Of a stretch of 64,000 bases of DNA, positions 55,362 through 64,000 are shown one piece after another. The notes under the pieces are model-generated. The model did not search any database. It was not told where the DNA came from and was given only the letters and a program-made list of their open reading frames with translations. This DNA is from Corynebacterium sp. Marseille-P3884 (GTDB lineage: Bacteria; Actinomycetota; Actinomycetes; Mycobacteriales; Mycobacteriaceae). Position 1 is the stretch's first letter; each line of letters opens with the position of its first letter. The position numbers and the translations under genes are program-made. Where the stretch lies: the NCBI RefSeq assembly GCF_017942225.1, contig NZ_JAGKSD010000004.1, positions 1-64,000 on the forward strand, in the 5' to 3' direction.

Positions 55362-56291
55362 GTGCGACTAGGTGTATTGGACGTGGGCAGCAATACTGTC
55401 CACCTTGTGGCTGTAGATGCCCGCAGTGGTGGACGTCCGACCCCCATGAGCGACTGGAAGCAATCGCTTCGTCTCGTGGAGATGTTGGATGATGACGGCG
55501 CTATCGACGACAAAGGCGTCAAGAAGCTGACGGAGGCGGTGCAAGAGGCAGCCGATCTGGCTGACAACCTCAAGTGCGAGGAATTCCTCGCCTTTGCCAC
55601 CTCCGCAGTCCGCTCGGCGGCGAATTCGGACGACGTGCTGAGCCACGTGGAGAAGAAGACGGGCGTGCGCCTGAAGGTCCTCTCCGGCGAGGATGAGGCG
55701 CGCTTGACCTTCCTCGCGGCGCGCCGCTGGTACGGCTGGTCCGCCGGCCGGATCACCAACCTGGATATCGGCGGCGGTTCGCTGGAGATCTCCACCGGTA
55801 CTGACGAGGTTCCCGATGTCGCCGTGTCCCTCGATTTGGGCGCTGGCCGTCTCACGCACGAGTGGTTCGAGACTGACCCGCCGGAAAAGAAAATGGTCAA
55901 CACGCTGCGCGACTACATTGACGCGGAGCTGTCCGCCGTTGCGGATGATTTCCTCGACCAGGGCGAAGCAGGCTTGGCCGTGGGCACTTCGAAGACGTTC
56001 CGCACGCTGGCGCGCCTGACTGGTTCGGCCCCGTCGTCGGCAGGTCCGTACGTCAAGCGCACGCTCACCGCGCCGGGTCTGCGCCAGCTGATCGCCTTCA
56101 TCACCCGCATGACGGCATCAGACCGCGCCGAGTTGGAGGGCGTCAGTTCGGATCGCTCTCACCAGATCGTGGCGGGGGCCCTCGTTGCGGAAGCAACGAT
56201 GCGCGCACTTAATCTTGATAAGTTAGAAATCTGTCCGTGGGCTTTGCGCGAAGGCGTGATCCTCCGACAAATCGACAAAGGTCAGAATTAA
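55362..56291 (+). CDS. ppx: Exopolyphosphatase / GppA-like phosphatase
   Basis: A 309-aa ASKHA-fold phosphatase. [18 protein letters not shown] is phosphate site 1; [13 protein letters not shown] and [12 protein letters not shown] form the active site. It splits polyphosphate or pppGpp; Ppx1-type actinobacterial members are short like this one. Starts at GTG 55362; GGTCTAGGGT precedes it, suggesting a leaderless transcript. Divergent from the Rv0495c-like gene by 34 bases. Confidence 0.93.
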   Translation: MRLGVLDVGSNTVHLVAVDARSGGRPTPMSDWKQSLRLVEMLDDDGAIDDKGVKKLTEAVQEAADLADNLKCEEFLAFATSAVRSAANSDDVLSHVEKKTGVRLKVLSGEDEARLTFLAARRWYGWSAGRITNLDIGGGSLEISTGTDEVPDVAVSLDLGAGRLTHEWFETDPPEKKMVNTLRDYIDAELSAVADDFLDQGEAGLAVGTSKTFRTLARLTGSAPSSAGPYVKRTLTAPGLRQLIAFITRMTASDRAELEGVSSDRSHQIVAGALVAEATMRALNLDKLEICPWALREGVILRQIDKGQN

Positions 56292-56303
56292 GGAGACGAC
56301 GAG

Positions 56304-57200
56304 ATGGCTGATAAGCAACTGACCGTTGCCGAGCTGATGGCCCGGGCCCAGAAAGAAAACCCGGATGCCCAGCCTCGGCGCCGTCGTCGTCGCAGCCTCG
56401 ATGAGGGCGGTGTCTCCGTCGCCGAGCTGACCGGTTCGATGAAGAAGGTCGAGGTCCGCCTGGCTGATGTCAAGCACTCCTCCGTCCCGATCGACGCCGA
56501 GCCCGCAAAGCCGGCGAAGCCCACCACCCCCGCTCCGGAGACCGAGAAGCCCGCACCGAAGGTGGAGAAGGTCGCTCCGAAGCCCACGCCGAGCACCCCT
56601 ACGGCATCGTCGGTCAAGGTCGAGCCCGCTAAGCCTGCACAGCCGAAGCCGCAGCCGCAGCTAGAGCTGAAGCTGCAGCCAGAACCGAAGCTGAAGGACC
56701 CGACCCCGACCAGCAGCAGCTTCAAGGCCGTCGCGCCGCAGCCGTCGAAGACGGAGCAGACCGGCCCGATCACCCAAGTGGTGATGTTGGATGAGACGGG
56801 TGAGGGGGACGTCGATAAGCGTGCGTCCTTGGCTGAGCCCTCCGATGCGGAAGTCACGCAGGAAAGCCCGGTGGTGCGCGACGAGCATCTGCCGGAAGAG
56901 CCCGTGCGTGCGGATGAGGTGGCCGAGGACTACGAGGAAGACGCGAGCGTCAACCCGATTCTGCTCGTGCTGCTCGTGTTCGCGGGCCTGGTCGTCGGCG
57001 TGCTGATGTTCCTTGGCTTCCAGTACCTGTGGGAGTCTTTCAGCCCGATTCTCGTGGGGCTGCTGGCGGCTGTGGTCACGGGTGGTGTGGTGCTGCTCGT
57101 GCGCGCGATGAAGACGGGCCGGGATGCGCTGACGATGACGCTGGCCGCGATTGCGGGCGCCGCAATGACATTCGGCCCGGCGGCCGTGACGGTGCTTTAA
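56304..57200 (+). CDS. Pro-rich membrane protein (Rv0497-like)
   Basis: A 298-aa protein. The first 30 residues include RRRRRRS, then a long Pro/Lys/Ala/Glu-rich region, and the last 100 hold three hydrophobic helices. The Rv0497 homologue occupies this same position after ppx in mycobacteria. Function unknown. ATG at 56304. An 11-mer repeat encodes DVDKRAS in the low-complexity part. Confidence 0.82.
   Translation: MADKQLTVAELMARAQKENPDAQPRRRRRRSLDEGGVSVAELTGSMKKVEVRLADVKHSSVPIDAEPAKPAKPTTPAPETEKPAPKVEKVAPKPTPSTPTASSVKVEPAKPAQPKPQPQLELKLQPEPKLKDPTPTSSSFKAVAPQPSKTEQTGPITQVVMLDETGEGDVDKRASLAEPSDAEVTQESPVVRDEHLPEEPVRADEVAEDYEEDASVNPILLVLLVFAGLVVGVLMFLGFQYLWESFSPILVGLLAAVVTGGVVLLVRAMKTGRDALTMTLAAIAGAAMTFGPAAVTVL
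56810..56820 (-). repeat. 11-mer repeat, copy 20
   Basis: In the Pro-rich membrane protein gene, read DVDKR. Confidence 0.95.
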
Positions 57201-57261
57201 ACCCGTCGGCGCTTCGCCCCACGGTGGCCTGCTGCGGGGCTGCTGTGGCACCCTTGGGTGC

Positions 57262-58077
57262 ATGAGCACCACAATCGCAGTTATCGGTGCCGGAAATATC
57301 GGGGAAGCCCTGATTTCCGGCCTTGTCAATTCCGGCGTCAACCCGGAGACCATCACGGCGACGAACCGCACGGAAGCGCGTCGCGAGGAGCTCACCCAGC
57401 GCTACGGCGTGATCACCACCGACGACAATGTCGAGGCGGTCACGGACGCGGAGGTGTGTTTTCTGTGCGTGAAGCCGTATGCGATCGCGGAGATGATCGA
57501 GGAATTGTCGGACGCGATCGCGGCGAATGACACCTCGACGGTCCTGGTGTCCATGGCGGCGGGCGTGACCCTCGAGGCGATGTCGGAGGCGGTCTCGAGC
57601 GCAGGTACGCCACTGGCGCGCGTCATGCCGAACACGCCGATGCAGGTGGGCAAGGGCGTGTGCGTCGTCTCCTTCGGCCGCTTCGTGGAAGAAGACCAGC
57701 AGGAGCTCGTCACGGATCTGCTGGGAGCTACCGGCGAGGTCGTCGTCGTACCCGAGAAGCTTATCGACGCAGCATCTGCCATCTCCGGCTCCGGCCCCGC
57801 CTATTTCTTCATGATCGCGGAAGCACTTGTGGATTCGGCTGTCAGCCTTGGTTTGCCCCGTGAGACCGCCACGGCACTGGCGACCGCCACGGCTGAGGGC
57901 GCCGGCGCCATGCTTGCGCACTCGGGCAAGACGCCGGTGGAACTGCGCGCGGGCGTGAGTTCCCCGGCGGGCACCACGGTGGCGGCGATCCGCGAGCTGG
58001 AGGAGTCCGGCGTGCGCGGGGCGTTCTACCGCGCGACCGAAGCTGCGGCTTCGCGTGCCGGGGAGATCGGCAAGTAG
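57262..58077 (+). CDS. proC: Pyrroline-5-carboxylate reductase
   Basis: A 271-aa NAD(P)H enzyme of proline synthesis. IAVIGAGNIGEALISGL is the dinucleotide site, and the C-terminal LREKVSSPAGTT-like block (LRAGVSSPAGTTVAA) is the catalytic dimer segment. ARVMPNTPMQVG is also conserved. ATG at 57262. One repeat copy is read KLIDAASAI in the middle. Confidence 0.95.
   Translation: MSTTIAVIGAGNIGEALISGLVNSGVNPETITATNRTEARREELTQRYGVITTDDNVEAVTDAEVCFLCVKPYAIAEMIEELSDAIAANDTSTVLVSMAAGVTLEAMSEAVSSAGTPLARVMPNTPMQVGKGVCVVSFGRFVEEDQQELVTDLLGATGEVVVVPEKLIDAASAISGSGPAYFFMIAEALVDSAVSLGLPRETATALATATAEGAGAMLAHSGKTPVELRAGVSSPAGTTVAAIRELEESGVRGAFYRATEAAASRAGEIGK
57759..57769 (+). repeat. 11-mer repeat, copy 21
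   Basis: In proC, read KLIDA. Confidence 0.95.
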
Positions 58078-58314
58078 CAAGTAGGGCGCCTCCCGGAAAA
58101 TTTTTTGGCGCGGTGCCCGAGAAGCTATTTGTGCTGGCAGTGCAATTAGCGACACCAGTGAGCCGAGAAAAAACTGTGAAGAAAGTTAAAGTTTTCCGGC
58201 TTTTGAGTCGCATGTGACACGGGTTTCACGCTAGGCTGTTCTCGGCACGTGCGTGTACGTCCTGTGGGAGGGGAAGCCTACAGCGCGCCACAGTGCTGGA
58301 GGTTGATTAAACAC

Positions 58315-58506
58315 ATGGCAAATGAAGATAAAGGCAAGTTCCTGACCGTGGCCGAAGTCGCGGAAATCATGCGCGTTTCCAAGATGACGGTGTACCGCCT
58401 CGTTCACTCCGGTGAATTGCCGGCAGTGCGCGTGGGCCGCTCGTTCCGCGTGAACGAGACGGCTGTCAGCGAATATCTCGAATCCTCCGTCTACGACGTG
58501 GGATAA
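58315..58506 (+). CDS. Excisionase/MerR-type helix-turn-helix protein (Rv0500A-like)
   Basis: A 63-aa protein with FLTVAEVAEIMRVSKMTVYR as the recognition helix-turn-helix and the HSGELPAVRVGRSFRV wing typical of excisionase-like proteins. The whole gene is one DNA-binding domain. Same place as Rv0500A. Start ATG 58315, GGAGG 13 bases upstream. Target unknown. Confidence 0.88.
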   Translation: MANEDKGKFLTVAEVAEIMRVSKMTVYRLVHSGELPAVRVGRSFRVNETAVSEYLESSVYDVG

Positions 58507-58876
58507 GCCCGTTATTTAGGGCTCATTTGCGGCGGTCCGCGCCGACATCCTGAAGAAATCGACCAGCCCTCGCGACGGCACTTTTTCAAAGTGCAGGTCA
58601 GGGGGTTTTTCCAGGTTCAGGCCTGGGGAGTGTGGTCGATTTTTTCACGGCATCTGGTGCGGGCCGCCGCTTTCGTCTGCCCGCAGGAGCAGGGTCTGAT
58701 TTTTGGTTTCGACCTGCCACAGCGGTAGAATTTTCGCAGTATTCGTGCCGTGCATCGAGATTTTCCTCGATTCTGGCCCGGGAGTGCACCCTGGGACGCG
58801 CCGCTGAACACGATGTTTCAGCCGGCGGATGCGGTAGGGAACTGTACGTACGACAGACGAAAAGTGAGGAAACCTG
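58507..58876. other. 370-base region before the bS22 gene
   Basis: No gene seen. GCACTTT-TTC-AAAGTGC (58578-58594) is a small hairpin 71 bases after the HTH gene, followed by GGTCAGGGGGTTTTTCC, a plausible terminator. TAGAAT near 58726 is a candidate -10 for bS22. Confidence 0.5.
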
Positions 58877-58978
58877 ATGGGTTCAGTGATCAAGAAGCGC
58901 CGCAAGCGTATGTCCAAGAAGAAGCACCGCAAGATGCTTCGCCGTACCCGCGTTCAGCGTCGTAAGCTGGGCAAGTAA
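58877..58978 (+). CDS. Ribosomal protein bS22 (33 aa, small-subunit)
   Basis: A 33-aa extremely basic peptide, [20 protein letters not shown] and on, matching the mycobacterial bS22 / AURKAIP1-COX24 family by sequence recall. It lies next to the small-subunit decoding centre in mycobacterial ribosomes. GAGGAAAC lies upstream. Too short for many gene finders. Strong terminator follows. Confidence 0.93.
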   Translation: MGSVIKKRRKRMSKKKHRKMLRRTRVQRRKLGK

Positions 58979-58992
58979 ACCACGCCCAGAAG

Positions 58993-59045
58993 AAAAGCGC
59001 CCGAGCTACTCCCTTTAAACCAGGGGGAAGGATCGGGCGCTTTTT
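58993..59045. terminator. Bidirectional terminator between bS22 and the HAD gene
   Basis: AAAAGCGCCCGA pairs with TCGGGCGCTTTT with additional inner pairing (CTCCC/GGGGG), then T's on the plus strand and A-rich on the other side. Confidence 0.88.
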
Positions 59046-59046
59046 C

Positions 59047-60138
59047 TTATCGCTTGGAACGGCGGCGCCAGAAGAACGCGCCAGCGGCGCCAGCGGCGAG
59101 TCCCGCGGGCAGCACCCAGCTGAACAGCAGACGGCGGACGGGGCGGTAGTCGCGGATGAGCCAGCCGTGCTCTTCGGCGTGCTTGCGCAGCTTGCTGTCC
59201 GGGTTGATCGCCACCGGAGTGCCCACCATGGACAGCATGGGAATGTCGTTGGCGGAATCGGAATAAGCGGTGCATTCGGCCAGATCGAGGCCTTGAATGG
59301 CGGCGAGTGCCGCCACTGCGTGGGCCTTGCCGGGGCCGTGGAGGATGTCACCGACGAGACGGCCGGTGAATTTCCCGTCTTTTTCTTCGGCGACGGTGCC
59401 CAGTGCGCCGGTAAAGCCCATCCGCACGGCGAGGAACTGGCCGATCTGCACCGGGGTGGCGGAGACGAGCCAGACCTGTTCGCCGGCCGCGATGTGCATT
59501 CCGGCGAGCTCCCGGGTGCCGGCGTACGTGCGGTCGATCAGGCGGTCGTCGACGATGTCGCTGCACATTTCCTTCAGTGCATCGACTTCCTGGCCTTTGA
59601 CGAAGTTGAGCGCCATTTCGCGACCTGAGCCCATGGCATCAGGCAGCTCCGAACCGAAGACGCGGTACTGGACCTGCGCGACGAGGTACGGGAAGATTTC
59701 GCCCAAGCTCAAGAATTTGCGGCGGAACAACTCGAAGCCGAGCAGGATCAGCGAGGAACCCTGGATCAGGGTGTTGTCCACGTCGAAGAAGGCGGCGGCG
59801 CTCGAGTGCTGCGGAATGTCAGGGTCGGGCGGGGTCAGCCGCATGCCGCCGGCGTTCGCCGCGGCGCCGGATACAGAATCGACGCCCGTGGCGAATTGCT
59901 CGATGCCGATGCCGAAGGTCTCCTGGATCGCTGCTTCGGCGGCGGCTTCACCGGCGGCGCGCTGGTGGTCGTCGTCGATAGGCGGAAGCGCAGTCTCCTC
60001 GATGAAGCGGCGCAGATTGCCCCGTGAAATGGACCATTGTGCGAGGTAATCGCGGCCGGGGAGGGAACCGTTGTCGGGGCTCACGGCGGGGTGGTCTCCT
60101 TTGGAAGGGGGTGCGGGACAGGTAGCCTGATTAACCAT
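59047..60138 (-). CDS. HAD-IB phosphatase (SerB1-like), membrane-tethered
   Basis: A 363-aa protein. The HAD motif I is FFDVDNTLIQG; motif II SATP and motif IV SDSANDIPML are present. The last 25 residues form a hydrophobic helix and basic tail, so it may be membrane-anchored by its C terminus. The Mtb homologue is annotated as SerB1, but a true phosphoserine phosphatase role is unproven. ATG 60138, GAAGG upstream. Divergent from the glutaredoxin-like gene. Confidence 0.85.
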   Translation of the reverse strand: MVNQATCPAPPSKGDHPAVSPDNGSLPGRDYLAQWSISRGNLRRFIEETALPPIDDDHQRAAGEAAAEAAIQETFGIGIEQFATGVDSVSGAAANAGGMRLTPPDPDIPQHSSAAAFFDVDNTLIQGSSLILLGFELFRRKFLSLGEIFPYLVAQVQYRVFGSELPDAMGSGREMALNFVKGQEVDALKEMCSDIVDDRLIDRTYAGTRELAGMHIAAGEQVWLVSATPVQIGQFLAVRMGFTGALGTVAEEKDGKFTGRLVGDILHGPGKAHAVAALAAIQGLDLAECTAYSDSANDIPMLSMVGTPVAINPDSKLRKHAEEHGWLIRDYRPVRRLLFSWVLPAGLAAGAAGAFFWRRRSKR

Positions 60139-60182
60139 CGTAAGCCTTCGCAGATGCGCATCGACGAGAAGGAGCCCCATAT

Positions 60183-60449
60183 ATGTCACGCGGCGATACA
60201 GAACCCCAGTTGGTGGAAGTGATGGTCCGGCAGACCTGCGGTTCGTGCTCGCGCGTGGTGGAGCAGATTACCCCTGTCGTGGGTGCCGCCGGGGCACGGC
60301 TGGTGACGGTGGACGTGGACACCGACGACGAACTCGCGCTCGAGTACGGCGACCGGGTGCCGGTGATCGTCATCGACGGCGAGGAATTCGCCTGCTGGGA
60401 AGTGGATAATGACGAGCTCGCCGCGGAGCTGGGGGCACACCGCGGGTGA
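60183..60449 (+). CDS. Glutaredoxin-family small redox protein
   Basis: An 88-aa protein with a thioredoxin-fold CGSC motif (RQTCGSCSRVV) and RVPVIVIDGEEF. AAGGAG precedes the ATG. It fits the DUF836/glutaredoxin-like family beside hemA in actinobacteria (Rv0508 type). Partner thiol may be mycothiol; unproven. Confidence 0.85.
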   Translation: MSRGDTEPQLVEVMVRQTCGSCSRVVEQITPVVGAAGARLVTVDVDTDDELALEYGDRVPVIVIDGEEFACWEVDNDELAAELGAHRG

Positions 60450-60567
60450 CCCCGGAACGGCTGGGCGTTTGTGACCTGGTTGGATGCCGGGGGTAGTCTT
60501 TGGGTTGACTTGTGGCACGGTGCCTTTGCGCCGGATGCCCCAGTGAGCTGGTCTGGAGGAAGTTTTC

Positions 60568-61959
60568 GTGAGTGTTCTCGTGGTGGGCATGTCCCATCGC
60601 TCGGCGCCCGTTGCGCTGCTGGAGCGGCTGAGCATGGACGACGCCGTGCAGAACGAGGCCGGCGAGGTCTTCACGCAGCAGCCGAGCCTGTCTGAGGCGA
60701 TGATCATCTCCACGTGCAACCGGCTCGAGGTGTACGCGGTCACGAATGCCTTTCATACGGGCGTCAACGACGTGCTGCGCGTGCTGGAGCGCTTTTCCGG
60801 CGTGGACGTTGCTGAGCTGCGCGGCTACCTGTACGTCCGCTACGCCGATGCCGCCGCCGAGCACCTCATGCGGGTCGCTTCCGGCCTGGACTCCATGGTG
60901 GTGGGGGAGCAGCAGATCATCGGGCAGGTGCGCGCCGCTTACCAAGATGCGGCGGAGCGCGGCACGATCGGCCCGGCGCTTCATGCGCTGGCGCAGTCGG
61001 CGCTGCACACCGGTAAGCGCATCCACACCGAGACAGCGATCGACGATGCCGGGGCGTCCATGGTGACCTTCGCGCTCGATGAGGCGATGAAGGCGATGGG
61101 CACGGACACCCTCGAGGGGAAAACGGCGCTCGTGCTCGGTGCAGGCGCGATGTCGTCGCTCGCGGCGACGAACCTGGGCAAGCGTGGCGTGAGCCGGCTC
61201 ATCCTGGCTAACCGCACACGCTCGCGCGCGGAGCGTCTCGCCGAGCACGCGCGCGAGGCAGGCTTGGCCGCAGAAGTGGTCGATTTCTCGGCACGGGCGG
61301 GTGCGTTGTCGCGCGTGGATATCGCTGTCTCCGCCACGGCGAGCGACGGCTTCACGATCACGGCTGAAGACATTTCGGGTCCGGCGACACTGGTGGACTT
61401 GTCGCTGCCACGCGATATCGACGACGCGGTGGAGAAGCTGGACGGCGTCACCTTGATCAATATCGAGGCTTTGCACGCGAAACTCGCAGACGGCGATGTC
61501 AATCCGGGCTCGACGAAGGAAGGCAGCCTGGCGCGTCGCCGCGCGGAGGAGATCGTCGCGCAGGAGATCGCCAATTTCAGCGGCGAGCAGCGCGTGCGCG
61601 ATGTCGCGCCGATGGTCAAACAGCTGCGCGTCAATGCGGCGCAGACCGCGAAAGCGGAGCTGGATCGGTTGCGCTCGCGTTTGCCGCAGCTCGATGAGGA
61701 CGAATTTGAAGAGGTCTCCCGCACGGTCAAGCGCGTGGTGGACAAGCTCCTTCACCAGCCGACAGTGAAGATCAAGGAGCTCGCGGCGTCACCCGATGAG
61801 GTCAGCTACGAGATCGCCATCGAGGAATTATTCGGGCTCACCGGCGGCAAAGACACGACGACAGGGTTAGCCGGAGGCGACGCGACCGGCATCAAGTCCG
61901 CGGGCAGATTCGAGAAGAATTCGCTGTCCGGGTTCTGCGAGAAAGGAAACGAGCAGTGA
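60568..61959 (+). CDS. hemA: Glutamyl-tRNA reductase
   Basis: A 463-aa enzyme, first committed step of C5 haem synthesis. The catalytic Cys50 is in [12 protein letters not shown], the NADPH motif is [11 protein letters not shown], and [10 protein letters not shown] is the family signature. GTG start at 60568 with GGAGGA eight bases upstream. Stop overlaps hemC (GTGA). Confidence 0.95.
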   Translation: MSVLVVGMSHRSAPVALLERLSMDDAVQNEAGEVFTQQPSLSEAMIISTCNRLEVYAVTNAFHTGVNDVLRVLERFSGVDVAELRGYLYVRYADAAAEHLMRVASGLDSMVVGEQQIIGQVRAAYQDAAERGTIGPALHALAQSALHTGKRIHTETAIDDAGASMVTFALDEAMKAMGTDTLEGKTALVLGAGAMSSLAATNLGKRGVSRLILANRTRSRAERLAEHAREAGLAAEVVDFSARAGALSRVDIAVSATASDGFTITAEDISGPATLVDLSLPRDIDDAVEKLDGVTLINIEALHAKLADGDVNPGSTKEGSLARRRAEEIVAQEIANFSGEQRVRDVAPMVKQLRVNAAQTAKAELDRLRSRLPQLDEDEFEEVSRTVKRVVDKLLHQPTVKIKELAASPDEVSYEIAIEELFGLTGGKDTTTGLAGGDATGIKSAGRFEKNSLSGFCEKGNEQ

Positions 61960-62885
61960 CGAACGCGAACGAGACCACGGTTGAGAAAGACAACGCTGGG
62001 AAGCGGACATTGCGCGTGGCCACGCGCGGTTCCAAGCTCGCGCAGACACAAGCGGGGCACATGCGCGATGCGCTTATCCGCGCCGGGTACCCCGCCGAGC
62101 TCACCATCGTCACCACCGCGGGCGATTTGAGCCAGGCGCCGGTGGAGCGCATCGGCGTCGGGGTGTTCACCACGGCGATCCGACAGGCGGTATTCGATAA
62201 CGAGGCGGACGTGGCCGTCCACTCGTTCAAGGACTTGCCGACGGCGGATGAGCCGCGCACGCACCTGGTGATTCCGGCACGCGAGGACCGTCGTGAAGCG
62301 CTGATCGCTCGCGACGGGATGACGCTTGCGGACCTGCCGGAAGGCGCGAAGGTGGGCACGTCTGCGCCGCGGCGTATTGCCCAGCTCAAGGCGATGCGCC
62401 GGGACCTGGATATCCGCCCGTTGCGCGGCAATATCGATTCGCGCATGGGACGTGTCACCAGCGGTGAGCTCGACGCAGTGGTGTTGGCCTTCGCGGGTCT
62501 GACCCGAGTGGGGCTGGGCGGAAACGCCACGCAGGTCTTCGACCCGGCAGAGTTCATGCCGGCGCCAGCCCAGGGTGCGTTGGCTGTGGAGTGCAGGGCA
62601 GACGACGAGTACGCGAGGGCGGCCGTCGATAAGCTTGTCAGTGCTCAGGACACGAAATGCGCGATGGCCGAGCGGACGGTGCTCGCTGAGCTCGAGGCGG
62701 GCTGCACAGCGCCGGTTGCTTCGAGTGCGACGATCGACGGGGAGCTGATCACCCTGCGCGGCGGCGTATTCGCGTTGGACGGTTCCGCGCAGCTCGTCGA
62801 GGAAGCAACGGGCACCGACCCGGTCGAGCTCGGCCGCGAGGTGGCGAAAAAGCTTTTCGACGGCGGCGCCGCCCGCTTCCTCTAA
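61956..62885 (+). CDS. hemC: Porphobilinogen deaminase (hydroxymethylbilane synthase)
   Basis: A 309-aa enzyme. [11 protein letters not shown] opens the fold after a 17-residue leader; the dipyrromethane cofactor Cys is about residue 250 in LEAGCTAPV. It joins four porphobilinogen units. GTG start overlaps the hemA stop by four bases. One repeat copy is read AVDKLV. Confidence 0.95.
   Translation: MTNANETTVEKDNAGKRTLRVATRGSKLAQTQAGHMRDALIRAGYPAELTIVTTAGDLSQAPVERIGVGVFTTAIRQAVFDNEADVAVHSFKDLPTADEPRTHLVIPAREDRREALIARDGMTLADLPEGAKVGTSAPRRIAQLKAMRRDLDIRPLRGNIDSRMGRVTSGELDAVVLAFAGLTRVGLGGNATQVFDPAEFMPAPAQGALAVECRADDEYARAAVDKLVSAQDTKCAMAERTVLAELEAGCTAPVASSATIDGELITLRGGVFALDGSAQLVEEATGTDPVELGREVAKKLFDGGAARFL
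62624..62634 (-). repeat. 11-mer repeat, copy 22
   Basis: In hemC, read AVDKL. Confidence 0.95.
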
Positions 62886-63065
62886 ACGCCGTTTCCCGCG
62901 GTAATTTCTTGAAATCGCGCTACTAAATTAAGGTGTAGTTACCATACGCCGTCAGCGCCGCTTCCCATCTGGTCCCCCTTGCGTGTTTCCGGGGTCTCAA
63001 GCAGGCGCGATGCGCACCTTTGTAAGTAAGAATTGTCGCGATCTGCCTAGAAAAGATTTGAGTCA

Positions 63066-64000
63066 ATGACGAGTGCTGCCATGCCGCTTTCCGCGGACGA
63101 AAACACGTCTGCAACCTCTGTGGAGGTGAACGTGCCGAAGGGGAAAGTGATTTTCGTCGGTGCAGGTCCGGGCAACCCGGATTTGCTCACTATTCGCGCC
63201 CGCGAAGTTCTCGAGCGCAATGCCGTCGCAGTAGTCGACCCGGACGTCTCCGCCGGTGTGCGGGAGGTCGTCGGTGCCGGCCTGCCCGTGCCGGAGGACA
63301 AGCGGAAGGCCGCGGAGAAGGCCTACGAGGAAATGTGCGCGAAGGCGAAGGAAGCGGGAGCCCGACGCAAGCCGCCGCGCCCGGCGGGCCCGACGGCTGC
63401 GGAGCTCAGCGATGCCGCGCCGCAGGGCGAAGGCATTGTCGCTCCGCTGGAAACCGCGCTGGGCGAGGCAGCTGCCGCCATCGACCGCGGGGAAGCGGGC
63501 GACGGCGATGTGATCCGCCTCGTGGCGGGCAACCCGCTGACCCGCAACGCCATCATGGAGGAGATCTCCGCCGTGGCCGCTGCCGGCCTGGAATTCCAGG
63601 TCGTGCCGGGCATGTCCCTGCCGTCGACTGTCCCGTCTTTCGCTGGCATCGGTCTCGGTTCCACGTACACGGAGGCTGACCTGGGCAATGAGCCTGTGGA
63701 CTGGGACGGCCTGGCTGCCGCTCCGCAGCCGCTGGTTCTCCAGGGCGAGGCCCGCCACCTGCCGGTCATCGCTGATGAGCTCACCGCGCGCGGATATGCG
63801 CCGACGACGCCGCTGACCGTCACTGTCAACGGCACGACGCGCCTGCAGCGCACATTCGACGCGACGCTGGGGACAGTGGGCAAACTCGACGCAGACCTGG
63901 ACGGCACCCTCGTGGTCACCATTGGTACTGCCGTGGACGACCGCTCGAAGTACTCCTGGTGGGAGAACCGCCCGCTGTACGGCTGGCGCGTGCTCGTCCC
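63066..64000 (+). CDS. hemD: Bifunctional uroporphyrinogen-III methyltransferase/synthase (5' part, degenerate SUMT)
   Basis: The frame opens with ATG 63066 and stays open to the window end (about 311 codons). Residues 25-45 hold the SUMT P-loop VIFVGAGPGNPDLLTIRA. Further on, the GDP-type SUMT motif appears as LVAGNPL and the VPGMS loop is kept; a 70-residue Ala/Glu-rich insert lies between. The final visible residues (SKYSWWENRPLYGWRVLV) are the start of the HemD domain. It should cyclise hydroxymethylbilane; methylation activity is doubtful. Confidence 0.85.
   Translation, partial: MTSAAMPLSADENTSATSVEVNVPKGKVIFVGAGPGNPDLLTIRAREVLERNAVAVVDPDVSAGVREVVGAGLPVPEDKRKAAEKAYEEMCAKAKEAGARRKPPRPAGPTAAELSDAAPQGEGIVAPLETALGEAAAAIDRGEAGDGDVIRLVAGNPLTRNAIMEEISAVAAAGLEFQVVPGMSLPSTVPSFAGIGLGSTYTEADLGNEPVDWDGLAAAPQPLVLQGEARHLPVIADELTARGYAPTTPLTVTVNGTTRLQRTFDATLGTVGKLDADLDGTLVVTIGTAVDDRSKYSWWENRPLYGWRVLV

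Noticed and set aside
58213-58229. TGTGA...TCAC inverted pair ahead of the HTH gene as a GlxR (CRP-type) site
   Set aside because: The gap is eight bases instead of the six in the TGTGA-N6-TCACA consensus.

Overview
The window is a contiguous stretch of chromosome from a Corynebacterium-like mycolic-acid actinobacterium. Evidence: two Ag85-type mycolyltransferases, mshA (mycothiol), an RmlC-RmlD fusion, senX3-regX3, LmeA-family (DUF2993) and DUF2505 proteins, the mini ribosomal protein bS22, and gene order close to the mycobacterial mshA-gpm-senX3-regX3-ppx-proC-serB1-hemA-hemC-hemD block. Most of it is high-GC core genome. A stretch of about 2.6 kb after tRNA-Thr is visibly lower in GC and looks acquired.

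Layout. 1-9.9 kb: tail of a TadE-like secretion-neighbourhood gene, MrfA-like helicase, cold-shock protein, DedA protein, topA, membrane adenylate cyclase, DNA polymerase III delta' and tRNA-Thr(CGT). 10-12.7 kb: accessory unit marR / dsbA-like / deaminase / paired SMR transporters, with a promoter whose spacer is a palindrome. 12.8-17 kb: hotdog protein, acyl-CoA synthetase, secreted SGNH hydrolase and a membrane thiol oxidoreductase. 17-23.6 kb: a rhamnose/cell-wall glycan operon on the minus strand (flippase, rmlB, rmlCD, rmlA, two GT2 enzymes, DUF2304), with several ATGA stop-start overlaps. 23.6-25.5 kb: PCuAC copper chaperone and Tat-exported DyP peroxidase. 25.5-32 kb: prolyl oligopeptidase, two mycolyltransferases, an unlabelled 41-aa ORF with its own terminator, and a DUF222-HNH protein. 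32-45.7 kb: lpd, a Tyr/Gly-rich DUF4352 protein lacking a proper stop, sdhCAB with an unusually long SdhA N terminus, several actinobacterial membrane proteins, murB. 45.7-64 kb: fadD, an EspI-like ATPase, mshA, secreted protease, gpmA, senX3-regX3, ppx, proC, a MerR/Xis-type HTH protein, bS22, serB1-like phosphatase, glutaredoxin-like protein, and hemA-hemC-hemD, the last running off the end.

The most striking signal is not a gene. The 11-mer GCTTATCGACG occurs 22 times (12 plus, 10 minus), about one per 2.9 kb, where about 0.03 is expected by chance. On the motif strand it is usually followed by a G-poor, pyrimidine-rich tract. In coding DNA it is read in one codon phase in 16 of 18 cases (as Leu-Ile-Asp, or Val-Asp-Lys on the other strand). 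Four copies are intergenic: two directly follow a stop codon and precede a terminator, one forms the loop of a terminator, and one lies upstream of topA. It resembles a DNA-uptake sequence or another genome-scale address signal, and I do not know of it being described in corynebacteria.
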